Source: Streptomyces sp. NWU339 (GTDB taxonomy: Bacteria; Actinomycetota; Actinomycetes; Streptomycetales; Streptomycetaceae). Taken from it: a stretch of DNA of 64,000 nt. The notes below the pieces were generated by a model. That model was given only the letters and a program-made list of their open reading frames with translations. It was not told where the DNA came from and did no database searches. The translations under genes and the position numbers were made by a program. Every line of letters starts with the position of its first letter. The stretch's first letter is position 1. This document shows, piece by piece, positions 46,694-55,484 of this stretch. The stretch lies in the NCBI RefSeq assembly GCF_003143855.1, contig NZ_QFRK01000010.1, positions 14 through 64,013 on the forward strand. The letters are read 5' to 3'.

Positions 46694-48426
46694 CAGGCGG
46701 CCTCCGCTTCCGTCAGCTGGGAGAGCACGATCTCCCGGTAGGTCTCGTTGTCCGCCATCAGTTCGTGATGCCGGCCGGTGCCGACGATCCGGCCCTCGTC
46801 CAGGACCACGATCCGGTCGGCGTCCCGGATGGTCGCCACCCGCTGGGCGACGATCACCACCGTCGCCTCGGCGGTCTCCTCGGCCAGCGCCGCGCGCAGG
46901 GCCGCGTCGGTGGCGTAGTCGAGCGCGGAGAAGGAGTCGTCGAAGAGGTAGATCTCCGGGCGCCGCACCAGCGTCCGCGCGATCGCCAGGCGCTGGCGCT
47001 GACCACCGGACACATTGGTCCCGCCCTGCGCGATCGGCGCGTCGAGCCCGCCCTCCAGCCGCTCGACGAACTCCTTGGCCTGTGCCACCTCCAGCGCGTG
47101 CCACAGCTCCGCGTCGGTGGCGTCCGGATCGCCGTACCGCAGGTTGGTCGCCACCGTCCCCGCGAACAGGTACGGCTTCTGCGGCACCATCCCCACCGTC
47201 CTCGCCAGCAGCGCCGGGTCGAGGTCCGTGACGGGCACGCCGTTCACCAGCACCTCGCCCTCGGTCGCGTCGAACAGCCGGGGGACCAGCCCGAGCAGGG
47301 TGGACTTGCCGCTGCCGGTCGAACCGATGACGGCGGTGACCTCACCGGGACGGGCCACCAGGTCGACCGACTTCAGCACCGGCTCCTCGGCCCCCGGATA
47401 GGAGAAGCCGCCGCCCCGGATCTCCAGATGACCGTGCCGGCGCAGCTCGGTGACGGGCTCGGTGGGTGGCACCACACTCGAGGAGGTGTCCAGCACCTCC
47501 TGGATGCGCTCCGCGCACACCTCGGCCCGCGGCACCATCATGAACATGAAGGTGGCCATCATCACCGACATGACGATCTGCATCAGATAGGCGAGGAACG
47601 CGGTCAGATCACCGATCTGCATCCCGCCGCTGTCGATCCGGTGCGCACCGAACCACACCACCGCGATCGACGACAGGTTCACCACCGTCATCACCACGGG
47701 GAACATCAGCGCCAGCAGATTGCCGGCGCCCAGCGACACCTCGGTCAGCTCGGCGTTGGCCTTCTCGAACCGCCGCTGCTCGTACGCGTCCCGGACGAAC
47801 GCCCGGATCACCCGGTTGCCGGTGATCTGCTCGCGCAGCACCCGGTTCACCGTGTCGAGCCGCTCCTGCATGGCCCGGAACAGCGGACGCAGCCGCCGGA
47901 CGATCAGCGTCACGCAGATCCCCAGCACCGGCACCACCGCCACCAGCACCCCGGACAGCGGCACGTCCAGACCGAGCGCCATCACGATGCCGCCCACACA
48001 CATGATCGGTGCCGACACCATCAGGGTGAACGACATCAGCACCAGCATCTGCACCTGCTGGACGTCGTTCGTCGTGCGGGTGATCAGCGAGGGCGCGCCG
48101 AAGTGACCGAGCTCACGCGCGGAGAACGACTGCACCCGGTCGAACACGGCCCCCCGCACGTCCCGTCCCAGGGCCGCGGCGGTCCGGGCGCCGTAGTACA
48201 CGGCACCGATGTTGCAGACGACCTGCGTCAGCGAGATGCCGATCATCAGGGCGCCGGCGGACAGGATGTAACCGGTGTCCCCCTTGACGACACCGTCGTC
48301 GATGATGTCGGCGTTGAGGGTGGGCAGGTAGAGCGTGGCGCAGGTCTGCAGGAACTGCAGCAGCACCAGGAGGACGATGGGTCTCTTGTACGGCCTGAGG
48401 TAGGTCCGTAGAAGTCGTATGAGCAC
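46693..48426 (-). CDS. ABC exporter half-transporter (first of pair)
   Basis: 577 aa from GTG 48426. Six membrane helices begin LLRTYLRPYKRPIVLLVLLQ. The ATPase domain has Walker A IGSTGSGKSTLLG, Q loop MVPQKPYLF, signature NVSGGQRQRLAIARTL, Walker B IYLFDDSFSALD, in which the usual catalytic Glu after the Asp pair is replaced (FDDSFS), and a switch position in IVAQRVATI that is Gln instead of His. Loss of Glu and His is usual in the degenerate site of heterodimeric exporters (TmrAB/BmrCD type). It overlaps the downstream partner gene by ATGA. Confidence 0.92.
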   Translation of the reverse strand: MLIRLLRTYLRPYKRPIVLLVLLQFLQTCATLYLPTLNADIIDDGVVKGDTGYILSAGALMIGISLTQVVCNIGAVYYGARTAAALGRDVRGAVFDRVQSFSARELGHFGAPSLITRTTNDVQQVQMLVLMSFTLMVSAPIMCVGGIVMALGLDVPLSGVLVAVVPVLGICVTLIVRRLRPLFRAMQERLDTVNRVLREQITGNRVIRAFVRDAYEQRRFEKANAELTEVSLGAGNLLALMFPVVMTVVNLSSIAVVWFGAHRIDSGGMQIGDLTAFLAYLMQIVMSVMMATFMFMMVPRAEVCAERIQEVLDTSSSVVPPTEPVTELRRHGHLEIRGGGFSYPGAEEPVLKSVDLVARPGEVTAVIGSTGSGKSTLLGLVPRLFDATEGEVLVNGVPVTDLDPALLARTVGMVPQKPYLFAGTVATNLRYGDPDATDAELWHALEVAQAKEFVERLEGGLDAPIAQGGTNVSGGQRQRLAIARTLVRRPEIYLFDDSFSALDYATDAALRAALAEETAEATVVIVAQRVATIRDADRIVVLDEGRIVGTGRHHELMADNETYREIVLSQLTEAEAA

Positions 48427-48580
48427 GCTGAATCTCTCGGCTGGTCGGCGGGAGCGATCGGTTGCCCCTGGCCCCTATCGTCGGACACCCCACCGGCGTT
48501 ACCTCAAGTGAATTTAATCCGCCACGAGCGCTCATGACGCGAACCTCATGACGCTCATGACGCGGACCTACGGCTCGTGT

Positions 48581-50035
48581 TCAGGTCCGGAACGCCCCCG
48601 GGTGGGTCTGCTCGCGCACCGACACGAACTGCTGGCGCACCGCCTGGCCCACCGCCAGGTCCTCGCCGGGCTCCAGCACCTGCGCCGCCGCACCCTGCCA
48701 GAGCGGCGGCGTACGCGGGTCGAGGGTTCCCTGGGACACCCCGAGCGCCCAGGCCGCCTGCCGGGCGGAGCCGATCGCCGCGTAGTCCGCGGGCTGCGGC
48801 ACCACCACCTGCGCCCCGAACAGCGCGGGCGCCGCCGCCTGTACCGCGGGCAGTTCCGCGGCCTGCCCCAGCAGGAACACCCGCCGGACCTCCACGCCCC
48901 GGCCGCGCAGGACGTCCAGCGCGTCCGCGAGCCCGCACAGCATGCCCTCGAACGCGGCCCGCGCCAGGTGCTCCGGCTTCATCGACTCCCGCCGCAGCCC
49001 CACCAGGGTCCCGGCGGTGTGCGGCAGGTTCGGCGTCCGCTCACCCTCCAGGTAGGGCAGCAGCACCAGCCCGTGCGAACCCGGTGTCGACTTCATCGCC
49101 AGGTCGGACAGGCTCTCCAGATCGGGCAGCCCGAGCAGCTCCGCCGTCCCGCGCAGGGTCCGTACGGCGTTCAGCGTGGTGACGACCGGCAGATGCATCC
49201 CGGTGGCGTCCGCCAGCGCGGTGATCATGCCGTTGGGGTCGTAGAGGGCCTCGGGGTGGACGGCCATGACGGACCCGGAGGCGCCCAGCGAGACGACCGC
49301 GTCGCCCAGCCCGATCCCGAGCCCGAACGCCGCCGCCATCGTCTCCCCGGTGCCGGCCGAGATCAGCAGCCCCTCCGGTGTCGCGCCGGCGGCGTCGGCC
49401 GGGCCGATCACCTCCGGCAGCATGGTCTGGTGCCCGAGCGCCAGCTCCACGAGGTCGGGCCGGTAACCGCCGGTCGCCGCCGCCCAGTAGCCGGTGCCGG
49501 AGGCCCCGCCCCGGTCGGTGGTCCGGCGCACCGGACGGCCGAGGAGCTGCCACACCAGCCAGTCGTGCGCCTGCAGCAGCACGGCGGTGCGCGCCGCGTT
49601 CTCGGGCTCGGTACGGGCCAGCCAGCGCAGCTTGGTCACCGGGTGCGCGGCCTGCGGCACACACCCCACCGCCTGCGCCCACGCCTCCCGGCCGCCGAGC
49701 GCGTCGATCAGATCGGCCGCGGCGACCTGGGTCCGCTTGTCGGCGCCGACCATGGCGGGCCGCACGGTGTTGCCCTGGGCGTCCAGCGGCACCAGCGCGT
49801 TCGCCTGTGCGGAGACCCCGATGGCCTGCACGCCCTCCAGCAGCCCGCCGCCCGCCGCCTCGCCCAGCGAGTACAGCCAGGCCTGCGGGTCGACGTCGGA
49901 CGGACGGCCCGTGCCCTGGGGGTTCTCCACCGGATGTGGCGCGTACCCCTGTTTGAGCACGGTTCCGGTGTCCGCGTCACAGACGACGATACGAGTGAAA
50001 TCGGGCGCACTGTCCAACCCGGCGACTATCCCCAT
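48581..50035 (-). CDS. FGGY-family carbohydrate kinase (xylulokinase-like)
   Basis: 484 aa from ATG 50035. The actin-like fold starts VAGLDSAPDFTRIVVCDADT, where DSxPxxTR is a variant of the DxGTxxxR phosphate loop. Landmarks include VGADKRTQVAAADLIDALGG, KLRWLARTEPENAARTAVLL, DRGGASGTGYWAA with the catalytic Asp region, SLGASGSVMAV and the C-terminal IGSARQAAWALG. It phosphorylates a sugar or sugar alcohol. The first-loop change (Pro where Gly is usual) leaves the substrate uncertain. No sugar transporter or isomerase is adjacent. Confidence 0.85.
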   Translation of the reverse strand: MGIVAGLDSAPDFTRIVVCDADTGTVLKQGYAPHPVENPQGTGRPSDVDPQAWLYSLGEAAGGGLLEGVQAIGVSAQANALVPLDAQGNTVRPAMVGADKRTQVAAADLIDALGGREAWAQAVGCVPQAAHPVTKLRWLARTEPENAARTAVLLQAHDWLVWQLLGRPVRRTTDRGGASGTGYWAAATGGYRPDLVELALGHQTMLPEVIGPADAAGATPEGLLISAGTGETMAAAFGLGIGLGDAVVSLGASGSVMAVHPEALYDPNGMITALADATGMHLPVVTTLNAVRTLRGTAELLGLPDLESLSDLAMKSTPGSHGLVLLPYLEGERTPNLPHTAGTLVGLRRESMKPEHLARAAFEGMLCGLADALDVLRGRGVEVRRVFLLGQAAELPAVQAAAPALFGAQVVVPQPADYAAIGSARQAAWALGVSQGTLDPRTPPLWQGAAAQVLEPGEDLAVGQAVRQQFVSVREQTHPGAFRT

Positions 50036-50096
50036 GGCCGAAATTCTGCCGTACCCGGCGACATCACGACTCAGGACCCGTGTCGCACCGCGGGCC

Positions 50097-50402
50097 CTAG
50101 GTGTTGCTGGTGCCCCAGTCGTCCTCGCCGGCGCCCTGCGCGGTGCGCTCGCGCAGGGCGCGTACCCGCTGCGCCACCGAGTCGGGCATCCGGTCCCCGA
50201 CCTTGTCGCTCACCACGTGGTACGCCTTGCCCGCGATGTCGCGGCCCTGCTGCGCCGCGGTCTCCGCGGTGTTGCGCACGGCGGGGTTCTGCGCGAACTG
50301 CCGCGCGGACTTCTTCAACTGCTCGTAGCGTTCGCGCCCGGCCCTCGTGCCCAGCACGTAACCCAGGACGACTCCGGCGACGAACGTGAGCCGGTAACGC
50401 AT
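50097..50402 (-). CDS. YtxH-like small membrane protein
   Basis: 101 aa from ATG 50402. An N-terminal helix with Gly pairs (RLTFVAGVVLGYVLGTRAGR) is followed by a long amphipathic region (ERYEQLKKSARQFAQNPAVR, TAAQQGRDIAGKAYHVVSDK), the layout of YtxH-like proteins. These attach to the inner face of the membrane; some are stress-induced. It lies downstream of nothing obvious and faces the tRNA cluster. Function is unknown. Confidence 0.75.
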   Translation of the reverse strand: MRYRLTFVAGVVLGYVLGTRAGRERYEQLKKSARQFAQNPAVRNTAETAAQQGRDIAGKAYHVVSDKVGDRMPDSVAQRVRALRERTAQGAGEDDWGTSNT

Positions 50403-50581
50403 GGCGGCCACCCTTCCCTCGTGTAGGACTGTGTGCCGGACAGCACAGGTCTTCGGCGCGGCGACGACGCCGGGGAGTACCGATTGGCAAAGCACCCCCC
50501 TGCTTGCGCTAATGTATGTGTCGCAGCGAGCGCGCGCCCCCTGGCGGATACCCGGGGAGGTACGTTCGATGCACGAGGCAT

Positions 50582-50654
50582 TCCTCCGTAGCTCAATTGG
50601 CAGAGCAGCCGGCTGTTAACCGGCAGGTTACTGGTTCGAGTCCAGTCGGGGGAG
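50582..50654 (+). tRNA. tRNA-Asn(GTT), copy 1
   Basis: Seven acceptor pairs (TCCTCCG with CGGGGGA), D arm GCTC/GAGC, anticodon stem GCCGG/CCGGC with GTT at 50615-50617, and T arm with GGTTCGAGTCC. Discriminator G. CCA is not encoded. Confidence 0.97.
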
Positions 50655-50659
50655 CTCGG

Positions 50660-50732
50660 TCCTCCGTAGCTCAATTGGCAGAGCAGCCGGCTGTTAACCG
50701 GCAGGTTACTGGTTCGAGTCCAGTCGGGGGAG
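50660..50732 (+). tRNA. tRNA-Asn(GTT), copy 2
   Basis: Identical over 73 nt to the copy at 50582, starting 78 nt later. The two are separated by five bases and must be made as one transcript. CCA is not encoded. Confidence 0.97.
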
Positions 50733-50743
50733 CACGTTGAACG

Positions 50744-50766
50744 AGGACCCCTCAGGGGTCCTTTTT
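50744..50766 (+). terminator. Terminator after the tRNA-Asn pair
   Basis: AGGACCCC-TCA-GGGGTCCT is a perfect 8-bp stem followed directly by a run of T, a classic intrinsic terminator. Confidence 0.9.
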
Positions 50767-50942
50767 CATGGTTGTTTCATGCTTGCTTCATGCCTGTTCG
50801 CTGCCCGGGGGGAACCGTGCGGGACTGGAAGCAGTCCTCATGGTCACGAAGGCCGTGCCCAGTCGATCATTGAGGCAGGAGATCGTATGAGCGGCTATGC
50901 TGCGGCAGACGGCACGCACACCTGTGCGCGACACGCCGCTAT

Positions 50943-51019
50943 GGGGCGGTAGCTCAGCCGGTTAGAGCAACGGACTCATAATCCGTCGGCCGTGGGTTCG
51001 AGTCCCACCCGCCCCACCA
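50943..51019 (+). tRNA. tRNA with CAU anticodon (Met elongator or Ile2), CCA encoded
   Basis: Acceptor GGGGCGG pairs with CCGCCCC; D arm GCTC/GAGC; anticodon stem CGGAC/GTCCG-like (CGGA/TCCG) with CAT at 50977-50979 in loop CTCATAA; T arm GTGGG/CCCAC. Discriminator A, and CCA is encoded at 51017-51019, unlike the tRNA-Asn genes nearby. Whether it is tRNA-Met or tRNA-Ile2 (lysidine) cannot be settled by eye. It is the last chromosomal-type feature before the prophage-like region. Confidence 0.93.
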
Positions 51020-51153
51020 AGCAGGGTTACGCGGAGAGAGTCTGACCTGCGCAAACTCTGCCATCTCCGTCGAGTGATCGACGTGAAGACACGCGAGAGA
51101 TCATCTGCTCGCCCCATGCTCGCCCGAAGTGCACGAGCGTGAGACGGCGCAAA

Positions 51154-51193
51154 ACGTGAGCGGGCTCCGCCAATCGGCGGAGCCCGCTCACGT
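51154..51193. terminator. Long hairpin at the prophage-side edge
   Basis: An 18-bp perfect stem (ACGTGAGCGGGCTCCGCC and its complement) has a 4-nt AATC loop. It would terminate the leftward gene at 51207-52169 and any rightward tRNA read-through. Confidence 0.88.
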
Positions 51194-51206
51194 ATTTATG
51201 GCTGGA

Positions 51207-52169
51207 TCAGATGCACAGGTCGAGCAGCGGCGGCAGGCCGATATGGATGGTGCAGCCGCCGGACGTCGGCGGGGCCGGCTGTGTCGGTGCGGGCGGAGTC
51301 GGGGTCGGGGCCGGTGTGCTCGGTGCTGGCTTCGGCGTGCTCGGGGGCGGCGCCGGCGCGGACGGCGTCGGCTTCGGTGCGGGCGACTTGTCGGGAGCCG
51401 GTGTTGACGGCTGAGGCTGGGACGGCTGCTTGGGCGTGGCGGATGGTTGAGTGTTCGGTGCGTCGTCCTGGTTGTCGGTCGGCTTGGTCTCGCCGTCCTG
51501 GTCGTCGGTCGGCTTGGTCTTGCCGGGCTTCGGCGCAGCGCTGGACTCTGGGGTTTCGCTGCCGCTGCGGCCGTCGCTGGGCTGCTCGTCCTTGTGGCGC
51601 GCGCCCTCGTGTCCGTCCTGGGCATCGTTCGACTGTTCGCCCGCAAAAACGTTACTGCTGGGGTTATGTGCCGAGACGGCGGAGTCCTGGCTGGTGATGC
51701 TGTCGCGCTCGATGCCGGAGCCGGAGCTGGAGCTGGAGGTGTCGGGTGCGGTGCCTGCCGGCGGGGTGCCTGCCGGCGGGGCGCCGGCCTGTGGGGTGCC
51801 GGTGCTGGGCGCGAGGTAGAAGGCGGCGGCGGTGGTGGCCGCGGCGACGACTCCGACGGTGCCGACAGCAACGATGGTGCGGCGGCGTTTGGATGTGGAG
51901 CGCAGGCGCTCGCCGAGCGAGGTGAGGACTGCGGCGACGCCGCCGCCTATGTAGAGCGCGAGGTGCCGTTTACGGCGGGCGGGCTCGGGGGGCTCTTCGA
52001 CCGGTTCGGGAAGCGGGTGGGGCCGCTGCTGAAGCGCGGCGATTTTCTGGGCTGTGACCTCGGCGCGGAGCTGGGTCAGCTCTTTGCGGTTCTTCCTGAG
52101 CGTTTTACGCATCTGGATGAGCGCGAAGACTGCCGCGCCGAGGACACCAGCAAGGAGAACGTCTGTCAC
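51207..52169 (-). CDS. Membrane protein with Pro/Thr-rich extracellular linker (element-encoded)
   Basis: 320 aa from GTG 52169. A first helix (VLLAGVLGAAVFALIQM) is followed by a basic coiled region, then a second helix (TIVAVGTVGVVAAATTAAAF) near 97-118. The rest is low complexity, rich in Pro, Thr, Ser, Asp and Lys, with repeats such as KPTDDQDGETKPTDNQDD, ending GGCTIHIGLPPLLDLCI, whose cysteines may pair. Lying between the tRNA and the repressor, it could be expressed from the prophage, as superinfection-exclusion genes are. That is a positional guess only. Confidence 0.65.
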   Translation of the reverse strand: MTDVLLAGVLGAAVFALIQMRKTLRKNRKELTQLRAEVTAQKIAALQQRPHPLPEPVEEPPEPARRKRHLALYIGGGVAAVLTSLGERLRSTSKRRRTIVAVGTVGVVAAATTAAAFYLAPSTGTPQAGAPPAGTPPAGTAPDTSSSSSGSGIERDSITSQDSAVSAHNPSSNVFAGEQSNDAQDGHEGARHKDEQPSDGRSGSETPESSAAPKPGKTKPTDDQDGETKPTDNQDDAPNTQPSATPKQPSQPQPSTPAPDKSPAPKPTPSAPAPPPSTPKPAPSTPAPTPTPPAPTQPAPPTSGGCTIHIGLPPLLDLCI

Positions 52170-52260
52170 TGTATGCCCCCTAATAATGTGGTGTGAGCAT
52201 TATGTGACAGCTTGTTAACTCTTGTGTGGGCCATGCATGGGCGTAATGATCTTGTGATCT

Positions 52261-52734
52261 TCATACGGCGCGGCGTCGGAACTGGTTGTCGGTGTGCTCC
52301 TCTCGCGGCTTGGCCGCCTCTGTGAGGCGGACGCGGCGCAGCACCTCTTCCTGCGCCTCGGGCGGGAGGGTCGCCAGGAGTGAGGCGATCGCGTCGATGT
52401 GGGGGTCGCTGGTGAAGTCGCTCGACACGCTCGGGGAGGCCGGCGGGGCCTCGAGTGCGGCGAGCATGTCCGCTGCCTCTGTGCGGCCGGTCCGGCGCAG
52501 TTCGTCCGGTGTGACGCCGACGGCGTGGGCCATGCGCGCGAGGGTGTCGTCCGGGGCCCTGACGGGGGCGCGGACGCCACTCACGACTTGATGGCCGGCG
52601 ACGATCTGACGCCAACGGGCGTCGCTTATCCCGGCCCTCCGCGCGGCTTCGCGACCGGATAGCCGTGCTCGTCGGAGGGCCTCCTTGATGAGCACGGCCT
52701 CTGCAGGCGGCTCTGAAAAATCACTCGCAGTCAT
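52261..52734 (-). CDS. XRE-type repressor of the prophage
   Basis: 157 aa. The HTH begins LIKEALRRARLSGREAARRA, then GISDARWRQIVAG with the recognition helix. VRAPDDTLARMAHAVGVTPD is the helical support of XRE domains. The C-terminal half holds PHIDAIASLLATLPPEAQEE, a helical pair for dimerisation. It diverges from another HTH gene across a 148-bp region with palindromic repeats, the geometry of a phage immunity switch. It is probably the lysogeny repressor, inferred from position. Confidence 0.75.
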   Translation of the reverse strand: MTASDFSEPPAEAVLIKEALRRARLSGREAARRAGISDARWRQIVAGHQVVSGVRAPVRAPDDTLARMAHAVGVTPDELRRTGRTEAADMLAALEAPPASPSVSSDFTSDPHIDAIASLLATLPPEAQEEVLRRVRLTEAAKPREEHTDNQFRRRAV

Positions 52735-52761
52735 GGAAGCAAGGTTCGCACAACTACGCGT

Positions 52762-52870
52762 TACTGCGCTACTGGGGTGCGCAGTGTGGCGTAACGCATG
52801 TTCTTAGGCGCGTAAGTGCGCACAAGGTTCTACTGCGCGCGCAGTAGTTGCCCTACGCGCTACTACGCGC
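52762..52870. promoter_or_regulatory. Operator array between divergent regulators
   Basis: TACTGCGC (52762) is inverted as GCGCAGTG (52779). A perfect 18-bp palindrome CTACTGCGCGCGCAGTAG lies at 52830-52847. TACGCGC repeats directly at 52854 and 52864. Related half sites on both sides suggest several repressor dimers controlling both promoters. Confidence 0.7.
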
Positions 52871-52882
52871 TAGTTTTGAATC

Positions 52883-53206
52883 ATGAGCGAACTTCCTGTG
52901 CGGCGCCGCAGAGGCGCCCCCATGAACCACGACCCCAAGGCCGTGACCTACGCCCGCGAACAGGCGGGGCTCACGAAGCGGGCTCTCGCCGAGAAGTGCG
53001 GGTTCTCCGAGCAGCTCATGTGTGACATAGAGGCCGGCCGCCGCAATGCGACGCCGGAGAAGCTGCGCAGGATCGCCGGAGCGCTGAACTGCCCGAAGGT
53101 CGTGCTCGAGGCGAAGCGGCCCGGCGTCGTCGCGCTGAAGCCGTCGACCGAGCAGCCGGACCCGGAGGAGCGACGGGTCTGTGACTGCGAACTCGCGCTG
53201 ATCTAG
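52883..53206 (+). CDS. XRE-type HTH protein (Cro-like)
   Basis: 107 aa from ATG 52883; ATG 52922 is an alternative. The HTH is VTYAREQAGLTKRALAEKCG, then FSEQLMCDIEAGRRNATPEK, a classic XRE fold. The tail ends RRVCDCELALI with two cysteines. It is the first rightward gene opposite the repressor, in the place of Cro. It probably controls the early operon that follows. Confidence 0.75.
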   Translation: MSELPVRRRRGAPMNHDPKAVTYAREQAGLTKRALAEKCGFSEQLMCDIEAGRRNATPEKLRRIAGALNCPKVVLEAKRPGVVALKPSTEQPDPEERRVCDCELALI

Positions 53207-53396
53207 GCGCTTTGCAGCGTCGTGCCCGAGCTGCTCGACGGGCCCGAGCCCGCCCTGCGGCGCTCACGCCGCTCGCATCGATCACACCCGCCAGGAAACG
53301 GAGCCGCGCCGTCTCGTAACGGCGCCGGGGCCACCGAGCTGTGCTGAGCCCGGCGGCCCCGAGTCCCCCCGAACGAACCATCTGAGAAGAGGAACG

Positions 53397-54497
53397 TTGT
53401 CCATCCAGGCTACCGAACAACCGTGGACCCCCGCCGCAGTCACGGCGCCGGACCACGCGCACGGTGCGCCCGCCGCGCGCCTGATACTCCCCGCCGGCGA
53501 CCTCGACGATCCCGACTACCGGCGCCAGTGGGAGACCGTGCGCCGCGACGGTGTCGGCGGGTCCGACGTCGCCGCGATCCTCGGACTCGACAAGTACAGG
53601 GGCCCGAGGCACATCTTCGAGGTCAAGCACGGCCGGCCCATCGAGAGCAGTGCCGCGCTGAGTGAGTACGCCGAGATCGGTCACGACATCGAGGACTTCA
53701 TCGCGTACCTGTTCACGAAGCGCACCGGCATTCCGGCGGTGCAGACGCCGGGCATGCTCGCCAACATCGAGCGTCCGTGGATGCGGTCCAACGTCGACCG
53801 GTACGCGCTCGACCCGGAGACCGGCGCCGTCGTCGCACCGGTCGAGCTGAAGAACCGCAGCGCCTACCAGCTCGACGACTGGGAGGACGGTGTTCCCGAC
53901 GCTCCCGCGCTGCAAGTCCACTGGAACATGGCCGTGGGCGGCTGGCCGTACGGCTGGGCCGTCGCGCTCGTCGGCGGCAACACGCTCAAGTTCCACCGGA
54001 TCGAGCGTGACGACGAGCTGATCGAGACGCTCATCGACGTGTGCGGCCGCTGGTATCAGCGGCACATCGTCGAGGGGTTCCCGCCGTCGGCGGACGGGCT
54101 GGAGGCGACTAAGCAGCTCCTCGGTCGGCTGTGGGAGGTCAAGGCGGGGGAAGTCGTCGACGTGCCCCTCGACAAGGCGCGCAAGCTGCGTAAGCGGCGG
54201 GCGTCCCTGGTCGAGCAGATCAAGGCCCTCGAGGACGAGCGGACCACCGTCGAGAACGAGATGCGGCTGATCAACGAGGCCGCCGAGGTCGTGCAGGTCG
54301 GCAACAAGGTGGCGTGGTCGAACAAGCAGAACGGCACCTTCGCCGAGAAGCGGTTCCGCGAGAAGCACCCCGACGTCGCCGCCCAGTTCGTGAAGACCGT
54401 CGAGGTCCTCGACGTCGACCGGCTCAAGGCCGAACGCCCCGACCTCTACACGAAGTTCCGCGCGCGAATTCTCCGCGTCCCCTCGAAGGAGCTGTGA
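53397..54497 (+). CDS. YqaJ-type phage exonuclease
   Basis: 366 aa from TTG 53397, behind AGAAGAGGAACG. The nuclease domain has ETVRRDGVGGSDVAAILGLD, then KYRGPRHIFEVKHGRP with an early Glu region. The PD-(D/E)XK core is MRSNVDRYALDPETGAVVAP followed by VELKNRS. The central Asp and the E-x-K are the metal site. A long helical C-terminus (res 240-300) may be coiled coil. YqaJ/lambda Exo-like enzymes chew 5' ends to make single strands, which RecT, encoded next, anneals. Confidence 0.9.
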   Translation: MSIQATEQPWTPAAVTAPDHAHGAPAARLILPAGDLDDPDYRRQWETVRRDGVGGSDVAAILGLDKYRGPRHIFEVKHGRPIESSAALSEYAEIGHDIEDFIAYLFTKRTGIPAVQTPGMLANIERPWMRSNVDRYALDPETGAVVAPVELKNRSAYQLDDWEDGVPDAPALQVHWNMAVGGWPYGWAVALVGGNTLKFHRIERDDELIETLIDVCGRWYQRHIVEGFPPSADGLEATKQLLGRLWEVKAGEVVDVPLDKARKLRKRRASLVEQIKALEDERTTVENEMRLINEAAEVVQVGNKVAWSNKQNGTFAEKRFREKHPDVAAQFVKTVEVLDVDRLKAERPDLYTKFRARILRVPSKEL

Positions 54498-54500
54498 CCG

Positions 54501-55484
54501 ATGGCCCTTGCCACCCTGAAAGACCGTGTGAAGGCTGCCGCGTCGTCGACGACGGCGAGCCCCGGGCACGGCCAGGCCGACGCCGTCGACGAGCCTGCGG
54601 CCGTCGTCGAGGACGCCGCGGTGGACGTTGTCGCCGAGTGGCTGCGCCGCTACGAGGGCGACGTCGCCGCGGCTCTGCCGAAGCACATCAGTGCCCCGCT
54701 GTTCTTCGCCGCGCTGCGCCCGGTGCTGCCGAAGCTGCGCGGCTGCACCCCGGCGAGCGTTCTGCAGGCCGTCATCACCTGCGCCCGGTTCGGTCTGATC
54801 CCCGACGGTCGGCAGGCGGTCATCACCGCTGACGACAGGATCGCGACTTTCATCGCGACCTATCACGGCTACATCGACCTGATGTACCGGTCGGGGCTGG
54901 TGCGGTCGGTCGTCGTCGAGATGGTCTACGAGAACGACGAGTGGAACTACGAGCCGACCGCCCCGGCGCCCCTCGATTTCACGCACCGGCCGAAGGTTCT
55001 TGCCTCGGAGAGCGAGCGGGGGAAGCCGCTGTTCGCGTACGCGTTCGCGTGGCTCGAGGGCGGCGTTCGTTCGGCGGTCGCGATCGTCACGCTTGCCGAC
55101 GCTGAGGAGACGCGGGACGAGCACAGCCGCGCCTACCAGCGGGCCGAGGAGAGCGGCGCGCAGGATTCGTTCTGGCACACGCACTTTGCTGCGATGTGGC
55201 TGAAGACGGCGATCCGGAAGTTGTTCAAGCTGGTGCCGACGTCGGCCGAGCTCCGAGCCCTCGATGTTGTCGAGCAGGCGGCCGAGGACGGCCGGCCGCA
55301 GATCCTCGCCGCCGTCGACCCTGAGACGGCCGGGCTGGAGGCTGAGGCCCGGCATGCCGCGGCGGCGGCCGAGGCGTCGCAGGACACCACGGCGCGGCCC
55401 CTGCCCCGCAAGGCGAGCGCCGGTCGCGGCCGTGCCAAGCCGCGGCGCCGTAACCGTGACCGACGGAAGGTGGGCCGGTCGTGA
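54501..55484 (+). CDS. RecT-family single-strand annealing protein
   Basis: 327 aa, 3 nt after the exonuclease gene. The RecT core reads CTPASVLQAVITCARFGLIP, DGRQAVIT, then RIATFIATYHGYIDLMYRSG and VYENDEWNYEP, the usual pattern ending in a GYxxLxxRSG segment. The C-terminus is Ala/Arg-rich and basic, suited to DNA contact. With the exonuclease it forms a phage-type homologous recombination pair. It overlaps the next gene by GTGA. Confidence 0.92.
   Translation: MALATLKDRVKAAASSTTASPGHGQADAVDEPAAVVEDAAVDVVAEWLRRYEGDVAAALPKHISAPLFFAALRPVLPKLRGCTPASVLQAVITCARFGLIPDGRQAVITADDRIATFIATYHGYIDLMYRSGLVRSVVVEMVYENDEWNYEPTAPAPLDFTHRPKVLASESERGKPLFAYAFAWLEGGVRSAVAIVTLADAEETRDEHSRAYQRAEESGAQDSFWHTHFAAMWLKTAIRKLFKLVPTSAELRALDVVEQAAEDGRPQILAAVDPETAGLEAEARHAAAAAEASQDTTARPLPRKASAGRGRAKPRRRNRDRRKVGRS

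Noticed and set aside
50737..50952. 71-codon frame between the tRNA genes
   Set aside because: It starts in the terminator of the tRNA-Asn pair and runs into the CAU tRNA. No ribosome binding site and no domain.
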